A program made the position numbers and the translations under genes. The notes beneath the pieces were generated by a model. It made no database searches. It saw only the letters and a list, made by a program, of their open reading frames with translations, and had not been told where the DNA came from. Shown here one piece after another: positions 1-8,745 of a stretch of DNA of 64,000 bases (its first letter is position 1; every line of letters begins with the position of its first letter). The DNA is from Methylobacterium aerolatum. GTDB lineage: Bacteria > Pseudomonadota > Alphaproteobacteria > Rhizobiales > Beijerinckiaceae. Location: contig NZ_BPQE01000003.1 in the NCBI RefSeq assembly GCF_022179085.1, forward strand, positions 62,001-126,000. The letters run 5' to 3'.

Positions 1-2
1 TT

Positions 3-794
3 CAAGAATTCTTCAATCCCCGTGGTTTTGGAACGGGAGCCGCTAGCGTCATCAAGGTTCCTACTGGAGATCGGCTCATCTTCGATGTCGAGCGCTCTCT
101 TGAGCGGGGGCCTTTCCCAGCCGATGCCGTCAGTCGATTAGATGGTATGCGACCCCACCTCGCTCGTGCCGCCATGATGGCTGCGCGCATGCGTTTGCAA
201 ACCGTTCGAGCTGCCGCTCAAGCGCTGGAGATTGTCGGGCTCGCAGCAGTGGTCTTGGGGCGAAAAGGCCGGCCCCTGGCGATGAACCGGATGTGCGAAA
301 GGCTGCTCGGTGATCAGGTTCTTGACGGAGCCCGCTTTGCCCTCACCGATCCGGCCGCTGATGCCCTTTTATCGAACGCGCTGATCGAACTCTCCTATCG
401 AGCGAGCGTCGCGCCGCGATCTATCCCCCTTGCCGCTCGCGGGGATCAGGTTCCTACGGTCCTACATCTGCTACCGATCCGCCGATCGGCTATCGACCTA
501 TTCGTATCAGCAGAAGCAATCGCGGTACTTACACCTTTGACGACGTCGCATGCGCCGGACTTGTCAGTCCTTGAAGGCCTCTTCGACCTAACAGCTGCCG
601 AGGCACGCGTTGCCCGAGGAATTGTAAGCGGCAGCACGGTGGCTGACTTATCGCTGAGTTTTGGTACCTCTTCTGCGACTGTAAGATCACAATTGAAGTC
701 TGTAATGTCGAAGACGGGCGTATCGCGGCAGGCGGAGTTAGTTAAGCTTCTTGCCGGCTCTACTCTACCGACCCCGCCGATGACAAAAACATGA
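3..794 (+). CDS. LuxR-type HTH transcriptional regulator, 5' end outside window
   Basis: The frame is open from base 3, so the true start lies upstream; 263 residues are present. The last ~65 residues form a GerE/LuxR-type helix-turn-helix: LTAAEARVARGIVSG, then a recognition helix around SATVRSQLKSVMSKTG. The preceding part, with a PAS-like stretch around GLAAVVLGRKGRPLAMN, looks like the sensory half of a common Methylobacterium family of such regulators; the ligand is unknown. No receiver domain is seen in the visible part. An ATG at 147 is in frame but cuts off conserved-looking residues, so I do not use it as the start. The stop overlaps an ATG at 791 that opens only a short, unconvincing frame. 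Confidence 0.8.
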   Translation, partial: QEFFNPRGFGTGAASVIKVPTGDRLIFDVERSLERGPFPADAVSRLDGMRPHLARAAMMAARMRLQTVRAAAQALEIVGLAAVVLGRKGRPLAMNRMCERLLGDQVLDGARFALTDPAADALLSNALIELSYRASVAPRSIPLAARGDQVPTVLHLLPIRRSAIDLFVSAEAIAVLTPLTTSHAPDLSVLEGLFDLTAAEARVARGIVSGSTVADLSLSFGTSSATVRSQLKSVMSKTGVSRQAELVKLLAGSTLPTPPMTKT

Positions 795-882
795 AGGTTG
801 CCCTCCGTTTCGACGTCACCTGCGTGAAAATCAATCCCGAGAACGGGGGCGGGGCCGGGATCCGGTTCCGGGAGCGGAAGGC

Positions 883-1248
883 GTGGGCGCTGAGGGCCAG
901 ATTCCGGCCCGCAAGCTCGTCACGAATGAGCGGACGAAGCTGACGGCGACCTGTCTCAATCCGGCGGCCGGGGGCCTCCTCACGGCTGGCGTCGTCGCGC
1001 CTCTCGTCGCGGCCGTGTTCGGCCTTGGCACCGGTCCGCACCTGTCGGCGTTGACGCTCGCGCTAGTGCAGTGACGCACCCACTTCGTTCATGCGAGTCT
1101 GCACTAGCTAATTGTCTTTGCATCAATTTCTCCAGTCTCGGCTGTCGCCTCCGAGTGGATCGATGCGCTAGGCATCGCGATCTTTCACGCAGCAAGCGGT
1201 TTCCGGCACCTCGCGGCCCGCACGGTCCTGAAAGGTCTCACGCCATGA
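883..1248 (+). pseudogene. Decayed small membrane protein gene
   Basis: The first part (883-1074) reads as a hydrophobic small protein: RTKLTAT, then LLTAGVVAPLVAAVFGLG. It stops at 1074. A second coding-like piece in another frame, running from about 1106 after a TAG with no usable start, gives a typical C-terminus ending in HLAARTVLKGLTP and a TGA at 1246-1248 that overlaps the next ATG by four bases. I infer one ~80-residue two-helix protein interrupted near 1072-1105, where a 10-bp inverted repeat sits. The original start is unclear; a mutated codon near 922 is possible. Function unknown. It could instead be two unrelated short frames. Confidence 0.4.
1062..1108. repeat. Perfect 10-bp inverted repeat in a decayed gene
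   Basis: GCTAGTGCAG at 1062-1071 is followed after 27 bases by its exact reverse complement CTGCACTAGC at 1099-1108. It sits where the reading frame of the small membrane protein gene breaks. It may be the scar of a small insertion or a fortuitous hairpin; no T-tract follows. Confidence 0.6.
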
Positions 1249-1391
1249 CGGACATTCAGATCGTCGCCTTCATCGTCTCATTGCCGCTCGCTACTGTACC
1301 AGCCCGGCCGCCGACAGGATCTCCCGCCGGGTCGCAAGGCCGATCAGCTCCTCGTCGGTCAACTCGGAATCGCCGATCCTCCACGTCTTAA
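1245..1391 (+). pseudogene. Truncated small membrane protein gene
   Basis: ATG at 1245 overlaps the stop of the preceding decayed gene (ATGA), the usual spacing of co-translated genes. The first ~15 codons (MTDIQIVAFIVSLPLA) look like the N-terminal membrane helix of a small protein. After about base 1290 the frame runs antisense through the 65-residue gene on the other strand and becomes Arg/Ser/Pro-rich, so the gene seems cut at a junction near 1288-1292. Function unknown. Confidence 0.35.
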
Positions 1392-1488
1392 GATCGTCCC
1401 CGGAAGAGCGCACCGGCCAGCAGAGGGCGAGCAGGTCTTCGGCGGCGTCCCGCGCGGCCATGGCGCTGTCACGGTCGGTGGCGTCCAT
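1291..1488 (-). CDS. Small hypothetical protein (65 residues)
   Basis: I start this at the ATG at 1488. Upstream in the same frame the sequence becomes Arg/Cys-rich and non-protein-like, so a longer form is unlikely. The protein is acidic and probably soluble (AARDAAEDLLALCWPV, then ELTDEELIGLATRREILSAA). It resembles the small charged orphan proteins common in Methylobacterium accessory DNA; I recognise no domain. It lies between the truncated genes and the AT-richer start of the sugar operon, and its stop codon abuts the break in the gene on the other strand. Confidence 0.5.
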   Translation of the reverse strand: MDATDRDSAMAARDAAEDLLALCWPVRSSGDDLKTWRIGDSELTDEELIGLATRREILSAAGLVQ

Positions 1489-1692
1489 TCCCGGGAGACA
1501 GGGCGCTCGCGCCGCAGACCGTCTTGTACGTCCGCAAAATGGAAGCCGCATGCGTCTCAGATCGTGTTCTGCGCAACTATCCCTGCGTTTGACGATAAAG
1601 ATCCCGATTTGATCCGGGTAAATTTGGCAATTGTACACAAAGCCGTGAGAAGATACGATATCTGGCAAATTATTATTGTCGGAAGGTTGAAT

Positions 1693-2115
1693 ATGATCTT
1701 GAGCAAGATCATCGAGGGAGTCGATCTTTTACCGCAGGTCGTACACAGTGATCCGCGCGGAAATCTTATTTCATTTGAAGAATTTGGTAATGTACCTTTT
1801 TATCCAAAGCGCGTATTTGTAATCACTGTCGATCATTCAGGGCCTGATCGCGGTGGTCACGCAAATTCCTGCGACGAATTAATCAGCGTCGTCAGTGGTG
1901 CGGTTACTGTCGAAGTCGATAATGGCTACCATCGTCGGTCAGTACGGCTAGAAAGCAACAACGAGGCACTATGGATTAGAGCAGGAATACTTATCGTACT
2001 CAAGGAGTTTGCACCTCGTACCGCGTTACTCGTCTGCGCCTCTGAGCGCTACGAGGACACCCGCCATTTTGACCGTCCGCAGACGAGCGTGGCACGAATC
2101 CTGTGCTCGGCATGA
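1693..2115 (+). CDS. Cupin sugar 3,4-ketoisomerase-like protein (FdtA/QdtA/WxcM type)
   Basis: 140 residues, the usual length of dTDP-4-keto-6-deoxyhexose 3,4-ketoisomerases. Start ATG at 1693, with GGAAGG seven bases upstream; a longer in-frame start at 1564 lacks protein-like sequence. Family pattern is visible: SDPRGNLISFEE near the N-terminus, PKRVFVITV, then RGGHANSCDELISVVSGAVTV where relatives carry RGxHAHK. Only the first His is kept. The later W-H pair typical of active members reads LWIRAGILIV here, so activity in its usual form is doubtful. The gene is AT-richer than its neighbours, suggesting transfer. Its stop overlaps the aminotransferase ATG, so I infer one operon making an amino sugar, as in FdtA-FdtB-FdtC pathways. 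Confidence 0.7.
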   Translation: MILSKIIEGVDLLPQVVHSDPRGNLISFEEFGNVPFYPKRVFVITVDHSGPDRGGHANSCDELISVVSGAVTVEVDNGYHRRSVRLESNNEALWIRAGILIVLKEFAPRTALLVCASERYEDTRHFDRPQTSVARILCSA

Positions 2116-3209
2116 TTCCGCAGGCGGCGCCGCCCCTGCGCATTGCCCGTTTTCGAAACGAGATCGACGCAGCGGTTGCCCGCGTCCTCTCCGGCTCCTC
2201 CTACATTCTGGGGGAGGCGGTTGACGCTTTCGAAACAGCCTTCGCGGCGGCAGCGGGGGCCAAGTTCTGCATCGGCGTGGCCTCTGGCACGGATGCGTTG
2301 GCGCTGGCTCTGCGGGCACTGGAAATTGGGCCAGGCGACGAGGTGTTATTGCCCTCGATGACATTCGCCGGCACCGCTCAGGCGATCCTGCATTGCGGCG
2401 CGAGCCCGATCTTCGTGGAGGTCGATCCGGTCACCCGCTGCATCGACCCCGCAGCGACAGAGTTTGCCATCGGGCCTCGCACCGCTGCTATCGTACCCGT
2501 TCACCTGTTCGGCCACCCGGCCGACATGCCAGCGCTGATGGCGCTAGCCGCGAAGCACCGTCTGGCGGTCGTGGAGGATTGCGCACAGAGCCACGGCGCG
2601 ACCCTCGACGGCAAGGCGCTCGGCAGCTTCGGCCACGCCGCAGCCTATTCCTTCTATCCGACCAAGAACCTCGGCGGAGTCGGCGATGGCGGGGCGGTGG
2701 TGACCGCCGACCCAGGTCTGGCCACGCGTCTGCGCAGCCTGCGCCACTACGGCTTCGCACCAGGCGAGAGAGTGAGCGGACAGGTCGGCTTCAATTCCCG
2801 TCTTGATGAGATCCAGGCGGCGATCCTTCTCGCGCTGCTGCCGCATCTCGGCGAGGGCAATTTAGCCCGGCGGGCAAGCGCCGCCCGCTACCGGACCCTG
2901 CTCGCTGACACGGATGTCGGCCTGCCCCCGGAGGGCGAGGGCAGCGTCTATCATCAGTTCGCGGTGACCGTGTCCGATCGGGAGGGGCTCAGACACCGGC
3001 TCGAGGCGGCGGGGATCGGTACGGCGGTACATTACGCACCAGGCTTGCACCGCCATCCCGCCTTCACTGAGGGTGCCCGTACGCCCCTACCAGTGACAGA
3101 TGCGCTGGCCGACAGTCTCCTCAGTCTGCCGATACAGCCTGAGGTCACTACGGGTTACGAGGAGCGCGTCGCGGCGGCAATCCGGGAGTGCCTTCGTTGC
3201 GCGGCGTGA
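2112..3209 (+). CDS. DegT/DnrJ/EryC1/StrS-family sugar aminotransferase
   Basis: 365 residues, a standard length for PLP-dependent nucleotide-sugar aminotransferases, which act on a 3- or 4-keto sugar in the cytoplasm. Visible signature: [14 protein letters not shown] (cofactor phosphate region), [11 protein letters not shown] (Asp near residue 156) and [15 protein letters not shown] with the Schiff-base lysine near 185. The C-terminal part HHPAF/LSLPIQP fits the family. I use ATG 2112, which overlaps the upstream stop by four bases; a GTG at 2103 is also in frame. Placed between a ketoisomerase-like gene and an acyltransferase, it most likely makes a 3-amino-3,6-dideoxyhexose; the exact sugar cannot be read from sequence. 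Confidence 0.9.
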   Translation: MIPQAAPPLRIARFRNEIDAAVARVLSGSSYILGEAVDAFETAFAAAAGAKFCIGVASGTDALALALRALEIGPGDEVLLPSMTFAGTAQAILHCGASPIFVEVDPVTRCIDPAATEFAIGPRTAAIVPVHLFGHPADMPALMALAAKHRLAVVEDCAQSHGATLDGKALGSFGHAAAYSFYPTKNLGGVGDGGAVVTADPGLATRLRSLRHYGFAPGERVSGQVGFNSRLDEIQAAILLALLPHLGEGNLARRASAARYRTLLADTDVGLPPEGEGSVYHQFAVTVSDREGLRHRLEAAGIGTAVHYAPGLHRHPAFTEGARTPLPVTDALADSLLSLPIQPEVTTGYEERVAAAIRECLRCAA

Positions 3210-3853
3210 TCCTCTACGGGATCGGCTCATCCATCGTCGTCGATGTCGAAGAGAGCGTGTACCGGGCGAATCTGCCCCTGGTTGCCGGCATCGCCAACCA
3301 TCCGGGGCCGGCCCACCTCCTGGGAGAGGCACGGATCCTGACACCTGCGGAGGTGTCCCCTGAGGAGCGAAGCCTGCCGTTTCTCGTGCCTCTCTTCACG
3401 CCGGGCCACCGGCAGGCGGCCGCCGAAGAGGCCGCGCGACACGGTCTCAGCCGACCGTTCACCTTGATCGATCCCAGCATCGCCGCACCGCGCCATCTGG
3501 AACTGGGGGCGGGTTCCTACATCAATGCCGGCTGCAGCCTCGGCTCGGGGAGTGTGTTCGGCGTCTTCGCCTTCATCAATCGCGGGGCGAGCCTCGGCCA
3601 CCATGTCCGAGGCGGCAACTACGTGTCGGTTGGACCCGGCGCCGTGCTGGCAGGCCATGTCGGCCTCGGCACCGGTGCGTTCATCGGCGCGGGAGCGACG
3701 ATCCTGCCCGAGGTGTCCATCGGCGCGAACGCCGTAGTCGGCGCAGGCTCAGTCGTCACGAAGGACGTGCCGGAAGGGTGCCTTGCCATCGGCAACCCAG
3801 CCAGGATCGTCCGTCGGGGGATCGGCGGCTATAGGGGCATCGCCGTTCGATGA
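3188..3853 (+). CDS. Hexapeptide-repeat sugar O/N-acyltransferase (NeuD/PglD-like)
   Basis: 221 residues. The N-terminal ~90 residues resemble the nucleotide-sugar-binding Rossmann-like domain of NeuD/PglD proteins. The C-terminal half is a left-handed beta-helix of imperfect hexapeptides ([25 protein letters not shown], in part). GHHV near residue 138 holds the likely catalytic His, and the end NPARIV is typical of the fold. It overlaps the aminotransferase by 22 bases and the glycosyltransferase by four, so it is translationally coupled. Probable job: acetylating or formylating the amino sugar made upstream. Confidence 0.85.
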   Translation: MPSLRGVILYGIGSSIVVDVEESVYRANLPLVAGIANHPGPAHLLGEARILTPAEVSPEERSLPFLVPLFTPGHRQAAAEEAARHGLSRPFTLIDPSIAAPRHLELGAGSYINAGCSLGSGSVFGVFAFINRGASLGHHVRGGNYVSVGPGAVLAGHVGLGTGAFIGAGATILPEVSIGANAVVGAGSVVTKDVPEGCLAIGNPARIVRRGIGGYRGIAVR

Positions 3854-5919
3854 CGCGCCCCATCGTCCATCTCTACACCGTGTGCTGGGATGAAGCCGAC
3901 ATGCTCGGTTTCTTTTTCCGGCACTACGACGCCTGGGTGGACCGATACGTCATCTACGACGACGGCTCGACGGACGGTTCCCGCGAGATCCTCCGCGCCC
4001 ACCCAAAGGTCGAACTGCGCGACTTCCCCCGCAGCGATGCGGACTCTTTCGTCCTGTCTCACCGCACGATCCAGAACGAAGCCTGGAAGGAAAGCCGCCA
4101 CAAAGCCGATTGGATCGTCGTCACGGCGATCGATGAGCATCTGCACGTCCCCGGCCGCGTCATGGCGGATTATCTGTTCGAGCAAGCCGACCGAGGCGTC
4201 ACCCTGATCCCGGCACTCGGTTTCGACCTGAACCATGCAGAGATGCCCGACGATGCCGGGCTGCTCGTGGAGCGCGTCACACGTGGGCGTCCGCGACTCG
4301 CCTTCAACAAGCTCAGCATCTTCAAACCGGAAGCCTTACGGGAGACCGGCTTCGGGCCGGGGCGCCACGCGGCAGTACCCGAGGGCGACCTCGTACTGCC
4401 CCCATCCGACTCCCTTCTTCTCTGGCACTACAAACACCTTGGCTTCGAGCGGAACGCGGTGCGGGAGGCGAACCAGGCGGGGCGGCTCGGTCGCACCGAT
4501 CGCGAACAGGGTTTCGGCCAGCATTACCTTTGGGGACGCGAGCGCTTACGCACTTTCTGGGATGAGATGGAGCGCGAGAGCGCCGGCCTTATTGGGGCCG
4601 AGGCGGAGAGCCTCGCCATCCGTCCGTTTTGGTGGGAGGAGCAGCGTCTGCGCCGGGCGGATGCCGCGTCGCTGCCGACCCTTGTTCACGCAACGCCGTC
4701 AGCGGCGCCCACCGTCTCGGTCTTGGTGAAGTGCTACCAGCACGCCCCCTATGTCCGGCAGACGATCGAAAGCGTGCTGGCACAGTCGTTCCAGGATTTT
4801 GAGATCGTCGTCACGGACGACGGCTCGACGGACGGTACCGCGGACGTCATCCGCAGCTTCAACGATCCGCGCATCCGCCTCGAGTGCTGGCCGGACAATC
4901 GCGGTATCTCCACGGCGATGAACGCCGCGATCGCTCGGGCACGAGGGCGCTATCTTGCGATCCTCAACTCCGACGACTGGGCGCTGCCGGGACGCCTGCG
5001 GCGGCAGGTCGGCTTCCTCGAAACCCATCCTGAAGTTTCCCTTGTCTTCGGCGTCCCCCGAATGGTGGATGAGCAGGGGCTCCCGACGACGGGCTTCAAC
5101 GATTTTACGCTGCCGCTCCGCTTCGAGAGCTTTTCCCGCCGGGAATGGCTGCGGTACTTCTTTCATCACGGCAACGTCCTCAACGCGCCGAGCGCAATGA
5201 TCCGCCGTGAGGCTTATGCAGCAGCGGGTCAGTACGACCCGCGTCTTGCCAATCTTCAGGACTTCGACATGTGGATCCGGATGCTGGTGGCGGGCCACCA
5301 GATCCACGTGCTGCCGGATGCATTCACGGCTTTCCGCATCCGTGCCAACCACGCCAACGCCAGCGCCCCGACCGCGGAGGTCATGCTACGCTCAACCTTC
5401 GAACACAGCCGGGTTCTGAGGCGCTTTGCCGAGATTGACGAGGCTCTGTTCACCGAGGTCTTCGATACCGAGAGGGAGTGGGTGCTGGATGAGCAGATCG
5501 CTTTGCGTGTCGCGGACATTGCCCGGCGCCACGAAGCGATCACGCACCGAAACTTCGCCCTCGAAACACTCTACGAACACGCGCAAACATCCGAACAGTT
5601 CAACCGTCTGCGGGATTGGAGCGGACGGGTCGATGCCCTTAACACCCAGGCCGTTTGGAAGCGCGACTCCATGATCGGCGAGATGGATGCAGCATTAAGC
5701 CAACGAGATCGCATCATTGCCGAAGAGAAGGCAGTCATTGCCGCACTTCGGCACGAAGAAAGGCGGCTTCTGAGTGAGATCGAAGCCCAAGGTAAGACGC
5801 TCGCGGCAACGCAAGAAACAGTTGCCTGGATGAAGTCGCGGCTGACGTGGCGGATGACCGTACCGCTGCGCTTGATCACGAAAAGGCTGCGACGGATTCG
5901 AGATCGCTTCCATAGGTAG
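3850..5919 (+). CDS. Two-domain glycosyltransferase with C-terminal coiled coil
   Basis: 689 residues. Domain 1 (about 1-250) is a GT-A-like Glyco_tranf_2_4 domain with YDDGSTDGS at 37-44 and the acidic IDEH near 94-97. Domain 2 (about 287-520) is a classical family-2 glycosyltransferase: [20 protein letters not shown] (GT2 entry), DDGSTDG near 323 and the DxD-like NSDDW near 372. After that comes a charged, helical tail with a probable coiled coil (about 600-655) ending in a basic amphipathic segment [13 protein letters not shown] that could touch the membrane. It is the last gene of the four-gene operon. I infer that it adds two sugars, one possibly the amino sugar, to a surface glycan or protein; the acceptor is unknown. 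Confidence 0.85.
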   Translation: MTRPIVHLYTVCWDEADMLGFFFRHYDAWVDRYVIYDDGSTDGSREILRAHPKVELRDFPRSDADSFVLSHRTIQNEAWKESRHKADWIVVTAIDEHLHVPGRVMADYLFEQADRGVTLIPALGFDLNHAEMPDDAGLLVERVTRGRPRLAFNKLSIFKPEALRETGFGPGRHAAVPEGDLVLPPSDSLLLWHYKHLGFERNAVREANQAGRLGRTDREQGFGQHYLWGRERLRTFWDEMERESAGLIGAEAESLAIRPFWWEEQRLRRADAASLPTLVHATPSAAPTVSVLVKCYQHAPYVRQTIESVLAQSFQDFEIVVTDDGSTDGTADVIRSFNDPRIRLECWPDNRGISTAMNAAIARARGRYLAILNSDDWALPGRLRRQVGFLETHPEVSLVFGVPRMVDEQGLPTTGFNDFTLPLRFESFSRREWLRYFFHHGNVLNAPSAMIRREAYAAAGQYDPRLANLQDFDMWIRMLVAGHQIHVLPDAFTAFRIRANHANASAPTAEVMLRSTFEHSRVLRRFAEIDEALFTEVFDTEREWVLDEQIALRVADIARRHEAITHRNFALETLYEHAQTSEQFNRLRDWSGRVDALNTQAVWKRDSMIGEMDAALSQRDRIIAEEKAVIAALRHEERRLLSEIEAQGKTLAATQETVAWMKSRLTWRMTVPLRLITKRLRRIRDRFHR

Positions 5920-5930
5920 AGATTTCGCCA

Positions 5931-6080
5931 TCAGCGTCGTGCCGGCAGCTCATTTTCCAATCGCCACTGGAGTTCGAGCTCTGCTTGCTCGCGGATCGTC
6001 TTGCTCAGAAGACCCAAGGCCTGCTTTCGCTTCCGCCTCTCCGTCGTGTGTCCAAGGAGGGACGTTCGGTCGGCGGCCGC
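5931..6080 (-). other. Coding-like remnant of unknown origin
   Basis: On the minus strand a frame ending in TGA at 5931-5933 reads like the charged end of a real protein (KRKQALGLLSKTIREQAELE). Upstream the frame has no convincing start and degrades. Between the glycosyltransferase stop and the ISL3 remnant (5920-6355) nothing else looks like a gene, so I treat this as debris of an earlier insertion. Confidence 0.25.
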
Positions 6081-6355
6081 TTTCGGATGGTGTCGAGAGT
6101 GGGATCCGCCTGTGCCATTGCCGCATCGATCGCCATTTCGCTCCTACCGCTCCAGCATGGCTCCTTTTCTAGCTCTGCGGTAACTCGGCCGCAGGTCAGA
6201 GAACGTCGCCCCCTCCCCCGCTCCATCCCGTTGTCGCCGGTTGGCGGGGCGCACTGGAGACCTTGTCTCCGCACGCCGCGCCGTCTGCCCCAAGTGAAGT
6301 GGGCGGCGACGCGGGAGAGTGCTCTGGCCTTCTGCGACCAGTTCGAGGCCGAGGT

Positions 6356-6926
6356 GTGTTTCGGCGTGCAACTGTGGCCCAGGCGTTGGCAGATCCGGCG
6401 GATCGGGACACCCGCCTCGGCAAGCGCGCGGATGGCCGCGCCCGCCTCCTCCCACCGCAGGCATCCCTCGTACTGGATGCGCTCAGCTGCAGTGAGCAAC
6501 GCCGGATCGATCGTGGCGGCGCCGACGACCTCTCGAGACTGTCGCATCGATCTGCGCACGGCATCGAGGAAGCCAAGTCCGGCCTTCTCCATGAGGTGCC
6601 ACCGGTCGGCGAACGGGATGGCCTCGCCATATCCGCCCCCGCGATCGCGGGCGACGATCCGGATCGAGCCGTTCATCTTCGCCCATGTCTGAGCGGTGGC
6701 CTGCTCGCGGTCGGGCAGGAGCGCTACGACGCGGCGGCGTTCGAGATCGCAGACGAGGGTGCCGATCGGTGCCGACATCGCGGTAATCGACGACGAATCC
6801 AGCAGGTACGAGGCTCGACGGCCTGAAGCAGGGGCGCAGGCTGCGGCTCCATCCTGGATGTCCGCAACCTCGACGCAGCCGGCATCAGCGAGAGTGAGTC
6901 AGAGCCAAAGTTGCACGCCGTTTGAC
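6356..6926 (-). mobile_element. Internally deleted ISL3-type insertion sequence
   Basis: A 571-bp remnant bounded by inverted ends. Bases 6362-6373 read CGGCGTGCAACT followed by gTGG. The reverse complement of 6905-6920 gives CGGCGTGCAACT followed by tTGG. Between them lies a central fragment of an ISL3-family transposase on the minus strand. The N-terminal and C-terminal parts of a full transposase (about 400 residues) do not fit, so the element cannot move by itself but could be mobilised in trans. I see no 8-bp target duplication. The right end lies 14 bases before the ATG of the gene at 6941. Confidence 0.6.
6371..6778 (-). pseudogene. ISL3-family transposase fragment
   Basis: About 136 residues of the DDE core are readable: GTLVCDLERRRVVALLPDRE, IRIVARDRGGGYGEA, then directly FADRWHLMEKAGLGFLDAVR. 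Intact relatives have roughly ten more residues between GYGEA and ADRWHL, so there is an in-frame deletion. The fragment ends at RICQRLGHS where the left inverted end of the element begins. Upstream of GTLV the expected VDD(F/Y) motif appears only in another frame, indicating a frameshift near 6779-6800. Confidence 0.7.
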
Positions 6927-6940
6927 AGGAATCGGCGACG

Positions 6941-7206
6941 ATGTGGATCGCCTATGGGCCTGGAGCCCTCGTGCCCGCACCGGGTGTCGTCCTCTACGTC
7001 TACGACCACATCGTCCGGCCAAGCCGCATTCCCCGCGAGGAGATCGAGGCCCTGGCCGCCGCGATGGAGCGGTCCCGCCCCGACGACCCCGATGATGGGG
7101 CCTTCGTCGAGGAGCAGGCCGCGCGGTTCCGCAGCGACCCCTATGCCAGGGTCGCTGGCGCCGGGTGCGGGAGACGCTCCGGGCGCGCCGGTTTCAGCGC
7201 CCGTAG
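6941..7206 (+). pseudogene. Small hypothetical protein, frameshifted near its end
   Basis: ATG at 6941 opens a protein with VVLYVYDHIVRPSRIPREEI, an acidic middle and RFRSDPYAR. From about 7150 the frame turns into Gly/Arg-rich low-quality sequence. The neighbouring frame reads RWRRVRETLRARRFQRP and stops at 7204-7206. A single-base loss near 7152 would join the two into an ~87-residue protein. Function unknown. Its end overlaps the stop codon of the convergent manC gene. The ISL3 remnant lies immediately upstream, so its promoter may be lost. Confidence 0.5.
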
Positions 7207-8636
7207 ACGTCCTCGATGCGGATGATGTCGTCCTCGCCCGTGTAGGAGCCGACCTGCACCTCGATGAGCTCCAGCGGGATCTTGCCGGGGTTCGTCAGGC
7301 GGTGCACGCAGCCGATCGGCAGGTAGATCGCCTCGTTCTCGTGGACGAGGCTCACCGCGTCGTCCACCGTCACCTCGGCCGTGCCGCGCACCACCACCCA
7401 ATGCTCCGCCCGGTGATAGTGCTTCTGCAGGGAGAGCCGCGCGCCGGGCTTCACCGTGATGCGCTTCACCTGGAAGCGGGCGCCGATGTCGATGCGCTGG
7501 TAGTTGCCCCAGGGGCGGTACATCAGCCGGTGGGCGTCGGCTTCCGGCTCGCCCTTGGCGCGCAGGCCCTCCACGAGGGTCTTCACCTCGCCGCCGCGCT
7601 CGCGGCTCGTGACCAGCACCGCGTCGGAGGTGGCCACCACCACCACGTCGTCGAGGCCGACCACGGTGGTCAGCAACTCGCCCTCGCTGTGGACGAGGCT
7701 GTTGCGGGTGCCGTGGAGCGCGACGCGGCCACGGGTGGCGTTGCCGTCCGCGTCCTGCGGCGAGACCTCCCACAGGGCGCCCCAGGTGCCGATGTCCGAC
7801 CACGGGAAGGAGACCGGCAGCACGGCCGCGCGGGAGGTGCGCTCCATGACGGCGTAATCGACGGAGGTCTTGGGCGCCCGCGCGAAGGCCTCGGCGTCGA
7901 GGCGGAGGAAGTCGAGGTCGCGGGCGGCGGCCTCGTAGGCGGCCTGCGCCGCCTCCAGTACCTGCGGTGCGTGGGTGCGCATCTCGTCGAGCATCACGTC
8001 TGCGCGGAACATGAAGTAGCCGCTGTTCCACAGGGCGCCCTCACTGATCAGGCCGGCGGCGCGGGCGGCGTCGGGCTTCTCCAGGAAGCGCTGGACCACC
8101 CGGGCGCCCGCCTGCCCCGCCTCGCCGGGCAGGGCCTCGCCCGGCTGGATGTAACCGTAGGCGGTGGCCGGGCTCGTCGGCACGAGACCGAGGGTCATGA
8201 TGTGGCCGGCCTTCGCGCCGGGGCGGCAGTTGCGGAGCGCCGTGAGGAAGGCGGCGTCGTCGCCCACGAGATGGTCGGCGGCGAGGATCAGCACCAGCGC
8301 GTCCGGCTTCTGCGCGGCGGCGTGGAGCGCCGCGACCGTGACGGCGGCGGCCGAATCCTGCCGGGACGGCTCGAGCAGGATGTCGGCGGACAACCGCGCC
8401 TGGGCGAGCTGCTCGGCCACGATGAAGCGGGCATCGTTGGCCGTGAGGATGGCGGGGCGGGCGAACAGGCCCGTGTCCGTCACGCGGGCGGCGGTGGCCT
8501 GGAAGGAGGAGCGGTGGGCTTCGGCCAGCGGAATGAACTGCTTCGGGAAGCTCTCGCGCGAGGCGGGCCACAGCCGGGTGCCCGAGCCGCCGCACAGGAT
8601 GACCGGATGAATGAGATCCGTGGTTTCACCCGACAT
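7194..8636 (-). CDS. manC: Bifunctional mannose-1-phosphate guanylyltransferase / mannose-6-phosphate isomerase
   Basis: 480 residues, the size of type II AlgA/XanB/ManC enzymes, which turn fructose-6-phosphate and mannose-1-phosphate into GDP-mannose for surface polysaccharides. The nucleotidyltransferase half has GGSGTRLWPASRESFPKQF (from residue 16) and FLEKP at 184-188. The cupin isomerase half has QKHYHRAEHW (404-413) with the metal ligands. Start ATG 8636 is preceded by AGGAG at good spacing; an in-frame start 24 bases upstream is less likely. It stands alone after the sugar operon and could feed the same glycan. A 20-bp palindrome lies about 90 bases upstream. Confidence 0.93.
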   Translation of the reverse strand: MSGETTDLIHPVILCGGSGTRLWPASRESFPKQFIPLAEAHRSSFQATAARVTDTGLFARPAILTANDARFIVAEQLAQARLSADILLEPSRQDSAAAVTVAALHAAAQKPDALVLILAADHLVGDDAAFLTALRNCRPGAKAGHIMTLGLVPTSPATAYGYIQPGEALPGEAGQAGARVVQRFLEKPDAARAAGLISEGALWNSGYFMFRADVMLDEMRTHAPQVLEAAQAAYEAAARDLDFLRLDAEAFARAPKTSVDYAVMERTSRAAVLPVSFPWSDIGTWGALWEVSPQDADGNATRGRVALHGTRNSLVHSEGELLTTVVGLDDVVVVATSDAVLVTSRERGGEVKTLVEGLRAKGEPEADAHRLMYRPWGNYQRIDIGARFQVKRITVKPGARLSLQKHYHRAEHWVVVRGTAEVTVDDAVSLVHENEAIYLPIGCVHRLTNPGKIPLELIEVQVGSYTGEDDIIRIEDVYGR

Positions 8637-8725
8637 CGGCCCGCTCCTGCGCTCGAACAATGATTCCAGGGCGGCGCGCAGACCCTCGAAGTCTTACGAC
8701 GATCCGCCGAGTATAGTGCCCTGTA

Positions 8726-8745
8726 CCAAACGCGACCGCGTTTGG
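8726..8745. promoter_or_regulatory. 20-bp palindrome upstream of manC
   Basis: CCAAACGCGACCGCGTTTGG has two perfect 9-base arms around two central bases. It lies 90 bases upstream of the manC start in a gene-free stretch, a plausible operator for a dimeric regulator. The bound protein cannot be named. Confidence 0.5.

Noticed and set aside
791-943. 51-codon frame beginning at the ATGA after the LuxR gene
   Set aside because: Starts with a plausible overlap but quickly becomes Gly/Arg-rich and overlaps a better-looking frame.
6696-8663. Long plus-strand frame antisense to manC
   Set aside because: Mirrors the manC codons and starts inside the ISL3 remnant; no protein-like features.
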